Source: Methylobacterium sp. 10 (GTDB lineage Bacteria; Pseudomonadota; Alphaproteobacteria; Rhizobiales; Beijerinckiaceae). From it: DNA of 64,000 nucleotides. The stretch covers positions 3,466,035-3,530,034 of the forward strand of contig NZ_KI912577.1 of assembly GCF_000519085.1 (NCBI RefSeq). Direction: 5' to 3'. Below are positions 24,628-33,802 of the stretch, piece by piece. A program made the translations under genes and the position numbers. Every line of letters begins with the position of its first letter. Positions within the stretch are counted from its first letter, which is position 1. A model generated the notes under the pieces. That model saw only the letters and a program-made list of their open reading frames with translations, did not search any database and was not told the DNA's origin.

Positions 24628-26955
24628 ATGTTGTCCAGTAAATTCAGCCCCCTCCCGAGCAGTCAAATCGAGAAAGGATCCACTCTGCCTCCTAAAAAAT
24701 ATATCATACAAATTGCTCTAATATTATCATTAGGCAGTATGGCATTATTGAGCTCGTTGCTTTATTGGCGCTACAACAGAGAGTTTTTTGAAGCGCAGGC
24801 AAATAGCAAGATTATTTCAGAGTTATTGGCTTCCCAAGCAGGCCGCGTAATGCAAGCCTTAAACTTGTCTCACAGGAGCGTGTCTGACTACATCGATCGC
24901 GCTGGAGTAAGATCTACAGTCGAACTACAAAGGCTAACTGGGGAAAGACCTACTTACGAATATCTAAGACTTGTAGAGCTCGCCGTTAGTCCTTTGCAAG
25001 GCGTGCTAATCGCTGATGCTGAGGGAAAAGTTAGAGCAATTTCTAAATCTTATGTCACAACCGACTATCCGCATAGCAGCATTCAGGGCCGGGATTATTA
25101 CGAATATTACGCAAATGGGGGCAATGAGGAAAGCTATATAGGTAAATCTATTCAAAATCGACATGATGGCGAGTGGACAATTCCGATTTCATATAAAATA
25201 TCTGGCCCTGACGATAGATTTATTGGATTAGTGATATGCGCCATCCCGCTAAAATACTTTGAAAACTATTATCAAAGCATAAAGTCCAATAGCAACGTCA
25301 CGGTGAGCTTGCATCGAATTGACGGAACACTGCTAGCGTCCAGTCTGACTGAAGAAGATAGAAGCGCCGTTACTTCAGGAAATTCGCCTCTGAATCCCGC
25401 GGGATATGTTGTTCTTCCGTCAGGAAATCAGATCGTATCGACCAGTTTAGTTGATGACGCTCCATTATTTGTCCGTGTAACGTCACCGGTTTCACAAGCT
25501 TTATCGTCTTGGTTTCGAGAATTAATCATTGGCATAATTATCGCCCTTATTTTGAATTTGAGCATACTGATCGCCGTATTCCTGGCGCTGAAGCAGCTGC
25601 AGACAGCTAAAAACCTCGTTCTCGTCGAAAGATTTGCTGCTCGTCACGATGTGTTAACGGGACTTCCAAACCGGTTTTACTTTCAGGAGCAAATCGAAAT
25701 TTTCTACACACAAGCAATACAAGCTGGTAAATCTTTTGCTCTCATATTGTTCGATGTCGACCATTTCAAAGAGGTCAACGACACATTTGGGCACAAGGCC
25801 GGCGATGACTTGCTGAGAATCATTGCTCTGCGACTAATAGAGTGGAACGACCAAGGCAAGTTCCTGGCTCGACTAGGAGGCGACGAATTCGCAGTTATTG
25901 ATGTTGGTGGGACTACGGTGGGAATATGCAATGACGTAGGTGCTAGTCTTGTGCATGCCTTGAGGCAACCCTTTATTGTCAAAGGAAGGCACGTTATGAC
26001 GAGTGCCAGTATTGGCGTTGCAATGGCCTCGCCTCACGAAAAAAGTTCAGAGGTTTTATTTGATAATGCAGATTTAGCGCTCTACCACGCGAAAGCTAGC
26101 GGACGTGGAAAGCATATATTGTTCTCAGATCAACTTAGAGATGATGAATTAGAAAATCGTGCGCTCGCTTTGGATTTACAAGAAGCATTTGAGGCAAAAT
26201 CTCTATTGCTAGTTTATCAACCTATTGTCGATCTGCGATTAAAGAAAGTCGTAGGATTTGAGGCATTATTGCGCTGGAATGATCCCAAGCGTGGAATGGT
26301 ACCGCCGGCAAAGTTCATTCCTGTAGCAGAGGACACGCGCTTGATAATTCCCTTGGGAGAGTGGGTTCTAGTGCAGGCGTGCCGTGAAGCGATGGCATGG
26401 CCCTCTGAGATTTATGTTGCCGTTAATTTATCGCCTGTCCAATTGCGCTTCAGTGATGTGCGGGTTCAGGTCGAAGCGGCTCTTGCAAATACAAAATTAC
26501 AAGCAACTCGATTGGAAGTCGAGATTACAGAATCTGTACAACTAGATAGTGGCGGATCCGGTCAAACATTACACGATCTTAGGGCAATGGGAGTTGGAGT
26601 TTCACTTGATGATTTTGGAACGGGATATGCATCACTGAGTTACCTGCGCAGCTTCCCATTTGATCGAATTAAAATTGATCAATCCTTTGTGAGAGAAATG
26701 CTTATATCAAAAAACTCGGCAGCCATCGTAGATACCGCAGTATATTTAGCGGATCGTATGGATATTGTGGTGACAGGTGAAGGCGTGGAAACAGTCGAGC
26801 AAATTGAGAGACTTCGGAAAATAGGCTGCACCAAAGCACAGGGCTTTCTTATCGGACGGCCAATGCCCGCCGAGGATGTGCAGGTATTTTTGCGCTCTTG
26901 GCAATATCCAGTCTCCACAGAGGAGCCTTGTCTGTCTTCTCTGGTAACAGGTTGA
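24628..26955 (+). CDS. Membrane-anchored GGDEF-EAL cyclic-di-GMP protein with extracytoplasmic Cache-like sensor
   Basis: 775 residues. A first membrane span near 25-45 (IIQIALILSLGSMALLSSLL) and a second near 290-315 (ELIIGIIIALILNLSILIAV) bracket a periplasmic dCache-like sensor (SSIQGRDYYEYYANGGNEES, IPISYKISGPDDRFIGLVIC). The GGDEF domain has an intact RLGGDEFAVID site. The EAL domain has FEALLRWNDPKRG, EITESVQLD, LDDFGTGYASLSYLRSFPFD and GEGVETVEQI, so both synthesis and hydrolysis of c-di-GMP are possible. The gene is much more AT-rich than its surroundings and follows IS debris directly, suggesting horizontal acquisition. Confidence 0.9.
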   Translation: MLSSKFSPLPSSQIEKGSTLPPKKYIIQIALILSLGSMALLSSLLYWRYNREFFEAQANSKIISELLASQAGRVMQALNLSHRSVSDYIDRAGVRSTVELQRLTGERPTYEYLRLVELAVSPLQGVLIADAEGKVRAISKSYVTTDYPHSSIQGRDYYEYYANGGNEESYIGKSIQNRHDGEWTIPISYKISGPDDRFIGLVICAIPLKYFENYYQSIKSNSNVTVSLHRIDGTLLASSLTEEDRSAVTSGNSPLNPAGYVVLPSGNQIVSTSLVDDAPLFVRVTSPVSQALSSWFRELIIGIIIALILNLSILIAVFLALKQLQTAKNLVLVERFAARHDVLTGLPNRFYFQEQIEIFYTQAIQAGKSFALILFDVDHFKEVNDTFGHKAGDDLLRIIALRLIEWNDQGKFLARLGGDEFAVIDVGGTTVGICNDVGASLVHALRQPFIVKGRHVMTSASIGVAMASPHEKSSEVLFDNADLALYHAKASGRGKHILFSDQLRDDELENRALALDLQEAFEAKSLLLVYQPIVDLRLKKVVGFEALLRWNDPKRGMVPPAKFIPVAEDTRLIIPLGEWVLVQACREAMAWPSEIYVAVNLSPVQLRFSDVRVQVEAALANTKLQATRLEVEITESVQLDSGGSGQTLHDLRAMGVGVSLDDFGTGYASLSYLRSFPFDRIKIDQSFVREMLISKNSAAIVDTAVYLADRMDIVVTGEGVETVEQIERLRKIGCTKAQGFLIGRPMPAEDVQVFLRSWQYPVSTEEPCLSSLVTG

Positions 26956-27750
26956 ACACAACGGAGGCGGCGGCATGATAGATGGGAGCTATAAGCTCAT
27001 CCTAATCGAGATCGAGTCAACTGCCATTCGCCCCCCCCCACATGGCACTATCTCGATTCTACCGTTGAGCCGGCAGGCCTCTCGGAAACTGCGCTCGCGG
27101 CCGACCTGGGCATTGAGTCTGGCCTTGAGCTGCGAATTCAGCCGCCTGTTGGCGGCGTGAACCTAGGGCCAGCGCTGAACTCAGACGTCGCCGCGTGTCG
27201 AGCCGGCCTGAGCGTCGGCCTCCCTATGCCCCACCCAAGCACCGATGAGCCAGAGTCGGGCAAGGGTTGTCGGGTACTGCTGGGGCGGGTTGGGACCGTC
27301 GCGAGGCGAAACGGCACGTGGTTGATGTGTCATGATATCAGGATGTTGTGGCTGCCCGGATCTGCCATTCCATGCTGATAGCACCTCTTGGAGGCTAAGC
27401 GGCCATCCCAGCGGCTCTGTTCGAATGGCCGCTAATGGCGCAAAGCGGCGATGATGAACGACTCGATTGGGTGGTTTACAGAATTTCTGCTTCCGGTGTG
27501 TAGAACGCGAAAAGCTGACGTTCGGCCATGAACGCTCGGTCAATCCGCTGTAGAATTTTGACCGTGTTGAACTCGACGACGATGGAGTCGGCGATCCGAT
27601 GAGCGGATGTCCTCGTCGCTCTCAGTCCCATTCCAACATGAGCCAGCCAGCTCCGCCGTCGCCGCCGGCGACGCCCCACTGGGTTCGCCGGGAAAAGAAG
27701 CCATCTTGTGTTCCCGCACGCCCGGGCCCTACGTCTTGTCTACGTTCGGC
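26956..27750. other. Long gene-poor stretch
   Basis: No gene could be supported on either strand. Repeat-like phrases (gattgggtggttt near 27465, gctgacgttcgg near 27515) resemble the GTCCGCTT intergenic repeat. The rest is unexplained. Confidence 0.45.
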
Positions 27751-30108
27751 CTATGCCGTCCCTGGGAGGGGACCCCGATCACGCTGACGTTCGCGCTTAG
27801 ATAGCAGGGCCGATACAGAGCTTTCAGTCATCGGGCGCGCGAAATAGTAACCTTGGACATGCGAGCAGCCCATGTCAGAAAGTATCTTGGCCTCCTCCGC
27901 CCTTTCGATGCCCTCGGCAACAATGGACACATTCAGCGCCGCCCCCAGCTTCACCAGAAGGTCGACGATCGCCAGGGTTCGCTTGTCACTATCTAGTCCG
28001 GAGATGAAAGAACGGTCGATCTTGATCGTGTCGACCGGGAACCGATTGATGTAGCTCAAGCTCGAATAGCCGGTGCCGAAATCATCAAGTGCGATACGGA
28101 CACCGAGGGCCCGGATGTTCTCAAGCGCGGAAGCCACGCTTGAGGATGGAAGTAAAAAAATACCTTCGGTGATCTCGATCTGAAGCGACCGGGGATCTAA
28201 GTTGAATTCGGTTAGGACCGCTTTCAGCCTATCGACGAAACTTGGGTCATTTAACTTAGTTGCCGAAATATTGACGCTCATGTGCAGTGAGTCGTCGAGA
28301 AAGCGGTCTTTCCATGCCCGCAACTGTGCACAAGCTTCCCTTAGAACCCAAAGGTCGATGTGACGGATGAGGCCGATTTCTTCAGCAGCCGGGATGAATT
28401 GGGCGGGGGAGACCAAGCCGCGCTCGGGGTGCTGCCAGCGGATCAGGGCCTCGAAGCCGTCGATGACGCCGCTCGCCAAGTCAAAGATGGGTTGGTAGTG
28501 AAGGAGGAACTCGCTGCGTTCGAACGCCAACCGGACATCGGTCTGCAGGGCTAGGGCAGCTTTCGCCTCAGCCCGCATCGACTCACTGAAGATAGCGTAA
28601 TCGCCTTGTCCGGCGCGCTTTGCCTGGTACATCGCGACGTCAGCGTCGCCGATGAGATCCTCCGGGCTCCGGTACGATGCGGTCGCCTGCACGATGCCGA
28701 TGCTGCAGGATGGGAAGATATCCTGCCTACCCAGCCGTATCGGTATGCGCATGGCGGAAATGATAGCCTCGGCGACCTCCACGGAAGTCGCGAGGTTCGC
28801 GGGGGCCTCGATCAGCAGCGCGAACTCGTCGCCACCTATCCTGGCGAGCGTGTCCTGCGGGCGCGCGCACCGTTTCAGCCGTCGCCCGATCTCCTTGAGC
28901 AAGGCATCCCCGGCGCCGTGACCCATGCTGTCGTTCACGACCTTGAACCGATCCAGGTCGAGGAAGATCACCGCGCATCTGTCCGCCTGCCCAGCGTCTG
29001 GGCTCGCGATGGCGAGGGTCAGGCGATCCATGAAGAAGGCGCGGTTGCGCAGGCCCGTTAGGCTGTCATGGAAGGCGGTGTAGAGAAGCTCCGCCTCGAT
29101 TCGCTTGCGCTCTTGGAGCTCGCTTGCGAAAACTTCGTTCTTGATCTCGGCGACGCGGACACGGGTCGCGAGTTCCTCGGTTTCCTTACGTTCCGTGATG
29201 TCACGCTGAACGGACACCCAGTGCGTGAACCATCCGGCTTCGTTCGCCACCGGCACGATGCTGAGTTCGACCCAGAACTCCGTCCCATCCTTTCGGTAGT
29301 TGATCAGCTCGATCTCGATAGGCTTCCAGCGCGCGAACGCATCACGCAGTTTCGCACGAGATGCAGGGTCCGTTTTCGGGCCTTGCAGGATGCGGGGCGT
29401 CTGGCCGAGCACATCCACCTCGCTATAGCCGGTGGTACGGGTGAAGGCCGCGTTGCAGTAGAGGATGCGTGGACCGGGCAGATGGGTCGGCTCCGCCTCG
29501 GTGATGAGGATCGAGTCGCGGGCATGGATCGCTACGGATTCGAGCAGCCGAAGGCGTTCGCTCTGGAGCCTGTAGCGCGCGTCCGGCTCCGTGGATGGAG
29601 CGCGGTGAACCAGGTTGAGGTCGAGCAGGGTGGCGAGATGGGCGGCTTGGGCGCGCAGCACGTAGATTTGTGCGGGGCTGAGATCGGTTCGAAAATCGCC
29701 GCCGGCGACCAGAAGCATGCCTTGAACACGGTCCGAGCTTCGAACGATGGCGCCCGATACGAAGCCCTCGAAAGTGATGCCGTCGATCCGCAGGCGGAGT
29801 TGCGAGGCATCGTAAGGGGCCTCGGCGATATCAGAGACGATCTTGATCTTATGGGCGATGCCGTTCTTGTCGGGTGAGGGTTGGGCCATGACAAGTTCAA
29901 TGCCCCCTCGACCGAACGTCCCTACGCTTCCAAGCAACCTAAAACCGTTAGGCTCCCAGACGTAGAACATCGCGGAGGTGCAGACCGTCGCTTTCACCGT
30001 GACGTTGAGGATTTGCCTGCACAATTGCATGTCTTGCAGTGCAAGGCACAGACAAGCGGGGTCCGGATGTGGCGGCGTATACATATCTGTCGAGGTATCG
30101 ACGAGCAT
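27751..30108 (-). CDS. GAF-PAS-GGDEF-EAL cyclic-di-GMP protein
   Basis: 785 residues without membrane spans. A GAF-like region occupies about 20-170 (YVWEPNGFRLLGSVGTFGRG, DRVQGMLLVAGGDFRTDLSP). A PAS domain follows (RILYCNAAFTRTTGYSEVDV, then GQTPRILQGPKTDP). This PAS is closest to LOV domains, but the photoactive Cys of GRNCRFLQG is a Pro here, so flavin-cysteinyl photochemistry is not expected. GGDEF is intact (RIGGDEFALLIEAP), and EAL is intact (FEALIRWQHPERG, EITEGIFLLP, DDFGTGYSSLSY, AEGIERAEEA). It may be a bifunctional regulator of c-di-GMP convergent with the membrane-bound one at 24628. Confidence 0.9.
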   Translation of the reverse strand: MLVDTSTDMYTPPHPDPACLCLALQDMQLCRQILNVTVKATVCTSAMFYVWEPNGFRLLGSVGTFGRGGIELVMAQPSPDKNGIAHKIKIVSDIAEAPYDASQLRLRIDGITFEGFVSGAIVRSSDRVQGMLLVAGGDFRTDLSPAQIYVLRAQAAHLATLLDLNLVHRAPSTEPDARYRLQSERLRLLESVAIHARDSILITEAEPTHLPGPRILYCNAAFTRTTGYSEVDVLGQTPRILQGPKTDPASRAKLRDAFARWKPIEIELINYRKDGTEFWVELSIVPVANEAGWFTHWVSVQRDITERKETEELATRVRVAEIKNEVFASELQERKRIEAELLYTAFHDSLTGLRNRAFFMDRLTLAIASPDAGQADRCAVIFLDLDRFKVVNDSMGHGAGDALLKEIGRRLKRCARPQDTLARIGGDEFALLIEAPANLATSVEVAEAIISAMRIPIRLGRQDIFPSCSIGIVQATASYRSPEDLIGDADVAMYQAKRAGQGDYAIFSESMRAEAKAALALQTDVRLAFERSEFLLHYQPIFDLASGVIDGFEALIRWQHPERGLVSPAQFIPAAEEIGLIRHIDLWVLREACAQLRAWKDRFLDDSLHMSVNISATKLNDPSFVDRLKAVLTEFNLDPRSLQIEITEGIFLLPSSSVASALENIRALGVRIALDDFGTGYSSLSYINRFPVDTIKIDRSFISGLDSDKRTLAIVDLLVKLGAALNVSIVAEGIERAEEAKILSDMGCSHVQGYYFARPMTESSVSALLSKRERQRDRGPLPGTA

Positions 30109-30827
30109 ACGACATCACCTTGATGGTCTTACGTCTGATTATTTCAAGCGCGAAAGATTGTGGTTTTGGCAAAAAACTAGAGGTACATTCAGGGATTTGG
30201 GCCAATCAAATTCCATGGACCGGATAACCTAATAATGACTGAATTGCCAAGTTGCTATCTGTCCCTGCGACCTTGGGTCAGAACAGGGGCCCTCACGGAT
30301 CGGCGCCCAAGGAAACCAGCGGGCAATGGGGGGACGGGAACGCTGCCTCGGTAAAGGGTCCGCCCGGGTCAGCACGCTGATCCGGAAGAACCTGATAGCT
30401 GCTACGGCGCGGAACACAGACCGATTGTCGCGTGGACTATCGGCAGGCTTACAAGAGAGCGCGACTCCGAGCGTAGCGCGTGGCAGGTAGTGACGTCCGT
30501 GATCCGGTACGTTTTCTCGGTCTTGCAGCTTGCCGGGCATATCGTCCGATCCAGAGCGGCTTAGGCGGCCGCAACCATCCGAAGCCCGTCGTTCCACGGC
30601 AAGTAGCTGTGTGCGCCTCCGAAGTTCGAAGAAGGTGACAGATGCGCCAGCAAGGCATCGCGAGTAATCTGTCCATCCCTCAGCCGGCATTGGTGGCAAG
30701 CAGACCGACCGGTCTCCGAGAGTTTTATTCACAAACGGACGTTCAACGGGTTAATCCGGTCGATCGCTCGCCACCTATGCTTTGACGCGAGACGCAGCAC
30801 GGCGGAAATGGAATCGTGAGTGGTCAA
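30109..30827. other. Gene-poor stretch
   Basis: No gene recognised. A fragment of the intergenic repeat (caaacggacgttcaacggg) occurs near 30733. The open frames here have atypical codon use and no recognisable product. Confidence 0.45.
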
Positions 30828-31223
30828 TCAGTCTTTTAACGCAGCGGCCTGTCGCTCGAAGCTGGCGAGATCAAAGTAATCGCGCCATTCCGTGATCACT
30901 CCATCGTTAACGCGCATGCTGCCCATGGTGGGAAGAATGATGCGGCCGCCGTTCCGGTCGGTGAAGAGATCGAGTCTTTCGGTCAGAACGGTATCGCCAT
31001 CTTGTGCGATGTGCAGGAGCTGCCATTCGACGCGAATACGGCTACCGACCCCGAAGGTCTCATGGAAGCTTCGCGCGTTCTCCCGCCCCCTGATCTCGGG
31101 CAACGGGATGTTGTGGTAGACGACGTCCTCGGCCAGGAGATCGATTGCGTCATCGAAGCGATCTGCGTTGATGCGTTCGAAGAACAGACGCACAAGGGCG
31201 ATATCGGGGGTGTCCTCGGTCAT
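30828..31223 (-). CDS. Limonene-1,2-epoxide hydrolase-like (SnoaL fold) protein
   Basis: 131 residues with a single NTF2-like domain: IALVRLFFERINADRFDDAI, LAEDVVYHNIPLPEIRGREN, WQLLHIAQDGDTVLTERLDL and MGSMRVNDGVITEWRDYFDL. The Arg/Asp pairs in LTERLD and TEWRDYFD match the Asp-Arg-Asp arrangement of the epoxide hydrolase group, so epoxide hydrolysis is possible. The family also contains many non-enzymatic members. It is the last gene of a four-gene minus-strand operon opposite a LysR regulator. Confidence 0.75.
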   Translation of the reverse strand: MTEDTPDIALVRLFFERINADRFDDAIDLLAEDVVYHNIPLPEIRGRENARSFHETFGVGSRIRVEWQLLHIAQDGDTVLTERLDLFTDRNGGRIILPTMGSMRVNDGVITEWRDYFDLASFERQAAALKD

Positions 31224-31362
31224 GGCGTGGCTTGTTTCTCCTGAATTGCACCAATCGTCGTTATTAGATCATAGAATGAGCCCGCCATGGTGCTGGTAGT
31301 CGGGCGGGCAGGCCATGATGGCTGGCGGACTACGTCGTGGGGGCCCGCCAGCACCAAGAGAC

Positions 31363-32199
31363 CTACCCTCGGATGAAGGCGAGTATGTCGGCGTTGAGCG
31401 TGTCGGCGTTTACGGTGAGCATGCCGTGGCTGAAGCCCGGATAGGTCTTCAGTGCACCATTGCGGAGAAGCTTGATCGTCTCGCGCGCCGCGGCATCAAT
31501 CGGTACGATCTGGTCGTCCTCGCCGTGCAGGACGAGAGTCGGGACGCTAATCGCCTTCAGGTCCTCGCGCTGGTCGGTTTCCGAGAAGGCTGCAATGCCG
31601 TCGTAGTGCGCCTGGGCGCTTCCCATCATGCCCTGGCGCCACCAATTCGTAATTACGCCTTGGTGCACCGTCGCGCCGTCACGGTTGAAGCCGTAGAAGG
31701 GGCCCGACGGCACGTCGAGGAAGAACTGCGCTCGGTTAGCGGCGAGCCCTTGGCGGAATCCGTCGAAGACCGACAGTGGCAAGCCGCCCGGATTGTCGGG
31801 TGTCTGAAGCATGAGCGGTGTCACGGCGCTGACGAGCACGACCTTGGCGACACGGCCGTCCGGTTGACCGTGCCGGGCGACATAGCGGGCGACCTCACCG
31901 CCACCGGTGGAATGGCCGACATGGACGGCGTCGCGGAGGTCGAGGTGCCGAACGACGGCGGCCGCATCCGCGGCGTAAGCGTCCATCGTGTGCCCATCCG
32001 AAACTTGCGCCGAACGACCGTGACCGCGCCGGTCATGCGCGACGACGCGGAAGCCTGCTGCCAGGAAGAACAGCATCTGCGTGTCCCAATCGTCGGAGGA
32101 GAGAGGCCAGCCATGGTGGAAGACGATGGTCTGTGCATCCCTAGGACCCGAGTCCTTGAAAAAGATCTCGACACCGTCGGAGGTGGAGACGAAGGGCAT
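31363..32199 (-). CDS. Alpha/beta hydrolase, cofactor-free haloperoxidase/perhydrolase type
   Basis: 278 residues from the ATG at 32199, which follows an aggag ribosome site; a longer upstream frame has no site. Features: oxyanion segment VFHHGWPLSSDDWDTQMLFF, nucleophile elbow VGHSTGGGEVARYV with Ser, acid in LVLHGEDDQIVPID, and catalytic His in YPGFSHGMLTVN. The sequence is close to non-haem chloroperoxidases, which are usually esterases with perhydrolase activity. It sits between the F420-type reductase and the LEH-like gene. Confidence 0.85.
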   Translation of the reverse strand: MPFVSTSDGVEIFFKDSGPRDAQTIVFHHGWPLSSDDWDTQMLFFLAAGFRVVAHDRRGHGRSAQVSDGHTMDAYAADAAAVVRHLDLRDAVHVGHSTGGGEVARYVARHGQPDGRVAKVVLVSAVTPLMLQTPDNPGGLPLSVFDGFRQGLAANRAQFFLDVPSGPFYGFNRDGATVHQGVITNWWRQGMMGSAQAHYDGIAAFSETDQREDLKAISVPTLVLHGEDDQIVPIDAAARETIKLLRNGALKTYPGFSHGMLTVNADTLNADILAFIRG

Positions 32200-32302
32200 A
32201 GATGTTCTCCTGCTGTTTGCTAAGTAATGTAAATCGGTCTTGGGCGTAAGGCTGATCGACTTCAGAGCGAATACGATGCGACTGCGCTTGGCTGCCCCGT
32301 GA

Positions 32303-32905
32303 TCAAGCGAATTTGACGAGGTTGATGGCTGCCAGCGGTCCTCCCGGAAATTGGATGAGACGACCACCACTCGCGAGAGGACCAAGATCGATGCCAAGGA
32401 AGCCAAGTCGGTCGATAAGGATGTGTACCGCCGCCTTCGCTTCGGTATCGTCTCCTGCGTAGAAGAGCACCCGTCGACCGCCTTCGCTGGTTGGATCGTC
32501 CGATAGAAGTTGTGGCCGGAGATGGTTGAACGCCTTTACCACCCGAGCCCCGGGGACGAGCCTGGCGAGGACTTCAGAGGACGAAGCTCCGCCGAGTTCC
32601 ACTGGCTTGAACAGCGGTGCCTCAATCGGGTTGTTGGCGTCGACCACGATGCGACCGCCGAAGTCGGGAAGCCCAGCGAGCGCTGCAGGTAGCTTCGACC
32701 AGTTTACCGCAACGAAGACGATCTCGCGCGACGCGGCCTCCTCGCGCGTTCCGGCCGTGATTGTCGGGCTCAGCGTTCCGACAGCGTCAGCGAGGCTTTC
32801 AGGACCACGGCTGTTGGCAAGTATCGCCGGGATGCCGTGTTTGGCCAAGGTGCTGGCAATGGCCCGCCCGATTTGGCCTGCACCGATGATGCCGATGGAG
32901 GGCAT
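32303..32905 (-). CDS. NADPH-dependent F420-type reductase / dinucleotide-binding protein
   Basis: 200 residues with an N-terminal Rossmann fold (IGIIGAGQIGRAIASTLAKH, LANSRGPESL) and a middle strand IVFVAVNWSKLPAAL. It continues RIVVDANNPIEAPLFKP and GARVVKAFNHLRPQLL, which are marks of the F420_oxidored/NAD-binding-10-like group. Proteins of this kind in proteobacteria are often called NADP oxidoreductases, and real F420 use is doubtful here. It lies 35 bases downstream of the SDR gene. Confidence 0.8.
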   Translation of the reverse strand: MPSIGIIGAGQIGRAIASTLAKHGIPAILANSRGPESLADAVGTLSPTITAGTREEAASREIVFVAVNWSKLPAALAGLPDFGGRIVVDANNPIEAPLFKPVELGGASSSEVLARLVPGARVVKAFNHLRPQLLSDDPTSEGGRRVLFYAGDDTEAKAAVHILIDRLGFLGIDLGPLASGGRLIQFPGGPLAAINLVKFA

Positions 32906-32940
32906 GAGAGTGTCCTTGCTCGGGGGATCGCTTTGGGCAG

Positions 32941-33699
32941 TCAGGCGGATTGCCCGCCGTCGACATTCAGCGTGGCACCGGTGATGTACCCGGCATCAGG
33001 GCCGACAAGGAACGCGACCGCTCCGGCGATGTCTTCGGGTCGGCCGTAGCGGCCGAGGGCTGCGAGACCCTTCAGCGTCGCTGCAAATGGGCCATCCTCG
33101 GGGTTCATCTCGGTGTTAATCGCACCCGGCTGGACGATGTTGACGGTGATGTTGCGGGGACCGAGATCCCGCGCCCATCCTCGCGTGTAGGCCGCGACGG
33201 CAGCCTTGGTCGCGACGGAGTCCGCTGCGCCGGCGAACGGTACGTGCACGGCACCTGTCGTACCGATCGAGACGATGCGTCCGCCGCTTGTCATCAGGGG
33301 AGCGGCGGCACGGGCTGCGGCAGCGACACCCTTCACATTGATGTCGAGTTGCCGATCGAAAGTAGCGCGATCACCGTCCGGATCGTCCACCATCCCGGTG
33401 ACGAAGACGCCGGCTGAATTCACCAGGACGTCGAGCCGCCCATACGTCTCATGCACATGCCGAACCAAGCCGGAGACTTCCGCTGCGTCTGCTTGGTCAG
33501 CTCGGATGGCAAGGGCACGGAGACTGGCGGCTTCCAGTTCGGCCACAAGATCATCGGCCCTCTCCCGCGACGCGGCGTAGCTGAAGGCCACATCAGCGCC
33601 GTCACGTGCCAAGCGGCGAACGATGGCAGCACCGATGCCACGTGATCCACCGGTGACAAGGGCTACCTTGCCTGCAAGGGGGGACAAATCTTGGACCAT
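32941..33699 (-). CDS. SDR-family oxidoreductase with Ser replacing the catalytic Tyr
   Basis: 252 residues starting at ATG 33699 (MVQDLSPLAGKVALVTGG). Nucleotide site TGGSRGIGAAI and the structural NSAGVFVTGM and DINVKG motifs are normal. The catalytic segment reads GRIVSIGT (Ser present) and then DSVATKAAVAAY: the residue four before the Lys should be Tyr but is Ser (tcc instead of tac, one base). The proton-donating Tyr is therefore missing, so dehydrogenase activity is doubtful. A paralogue at 50194 keeps the Tyr but has lost the Lys. First gene of the operon opposite the LysR gene. Confidence 0.9.
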   Translation of the reverse strand: MVQDLSPLAGKVALVTGGSRGIGAAIVRRLARDGADVAFSYAASRERADDLVAELEAASLRALAIRADQADAAEVSGLVRHVHETYGRLDVLVNSAGVFVTGMVDDPDGDRATFDRQLDINVKGVAAAARAAAPLMTSGGRIVSIGTTGAVHVPFAGAADSVATKAAVAAYTRGWARDLGPRNITVNIVQPGAINTEMNPEDGPFAATLKGLAALGRYGRPEDIAGAVAFLVGPDAGYITGATLNVDGGQSA

Positions 33700-33802
33700 G
33701 GCACTGCTCCTATCCGATCGACGAAGCGTATATGGCCGAGGCATTCCAAATGGTTTAGCCGGTTCATGCTTGCTATACCTTCAACGATCCCTTGAAGACG
33801 TG

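Noticed and set aside
27599..27804. Two overlapping small plus-strand ORFs before the GAF-PAS-GGDEF-EAL gene
   Set aside because: Pro/Arg/Ser-rich translations with no start site or family; they look like GC-rich noise.
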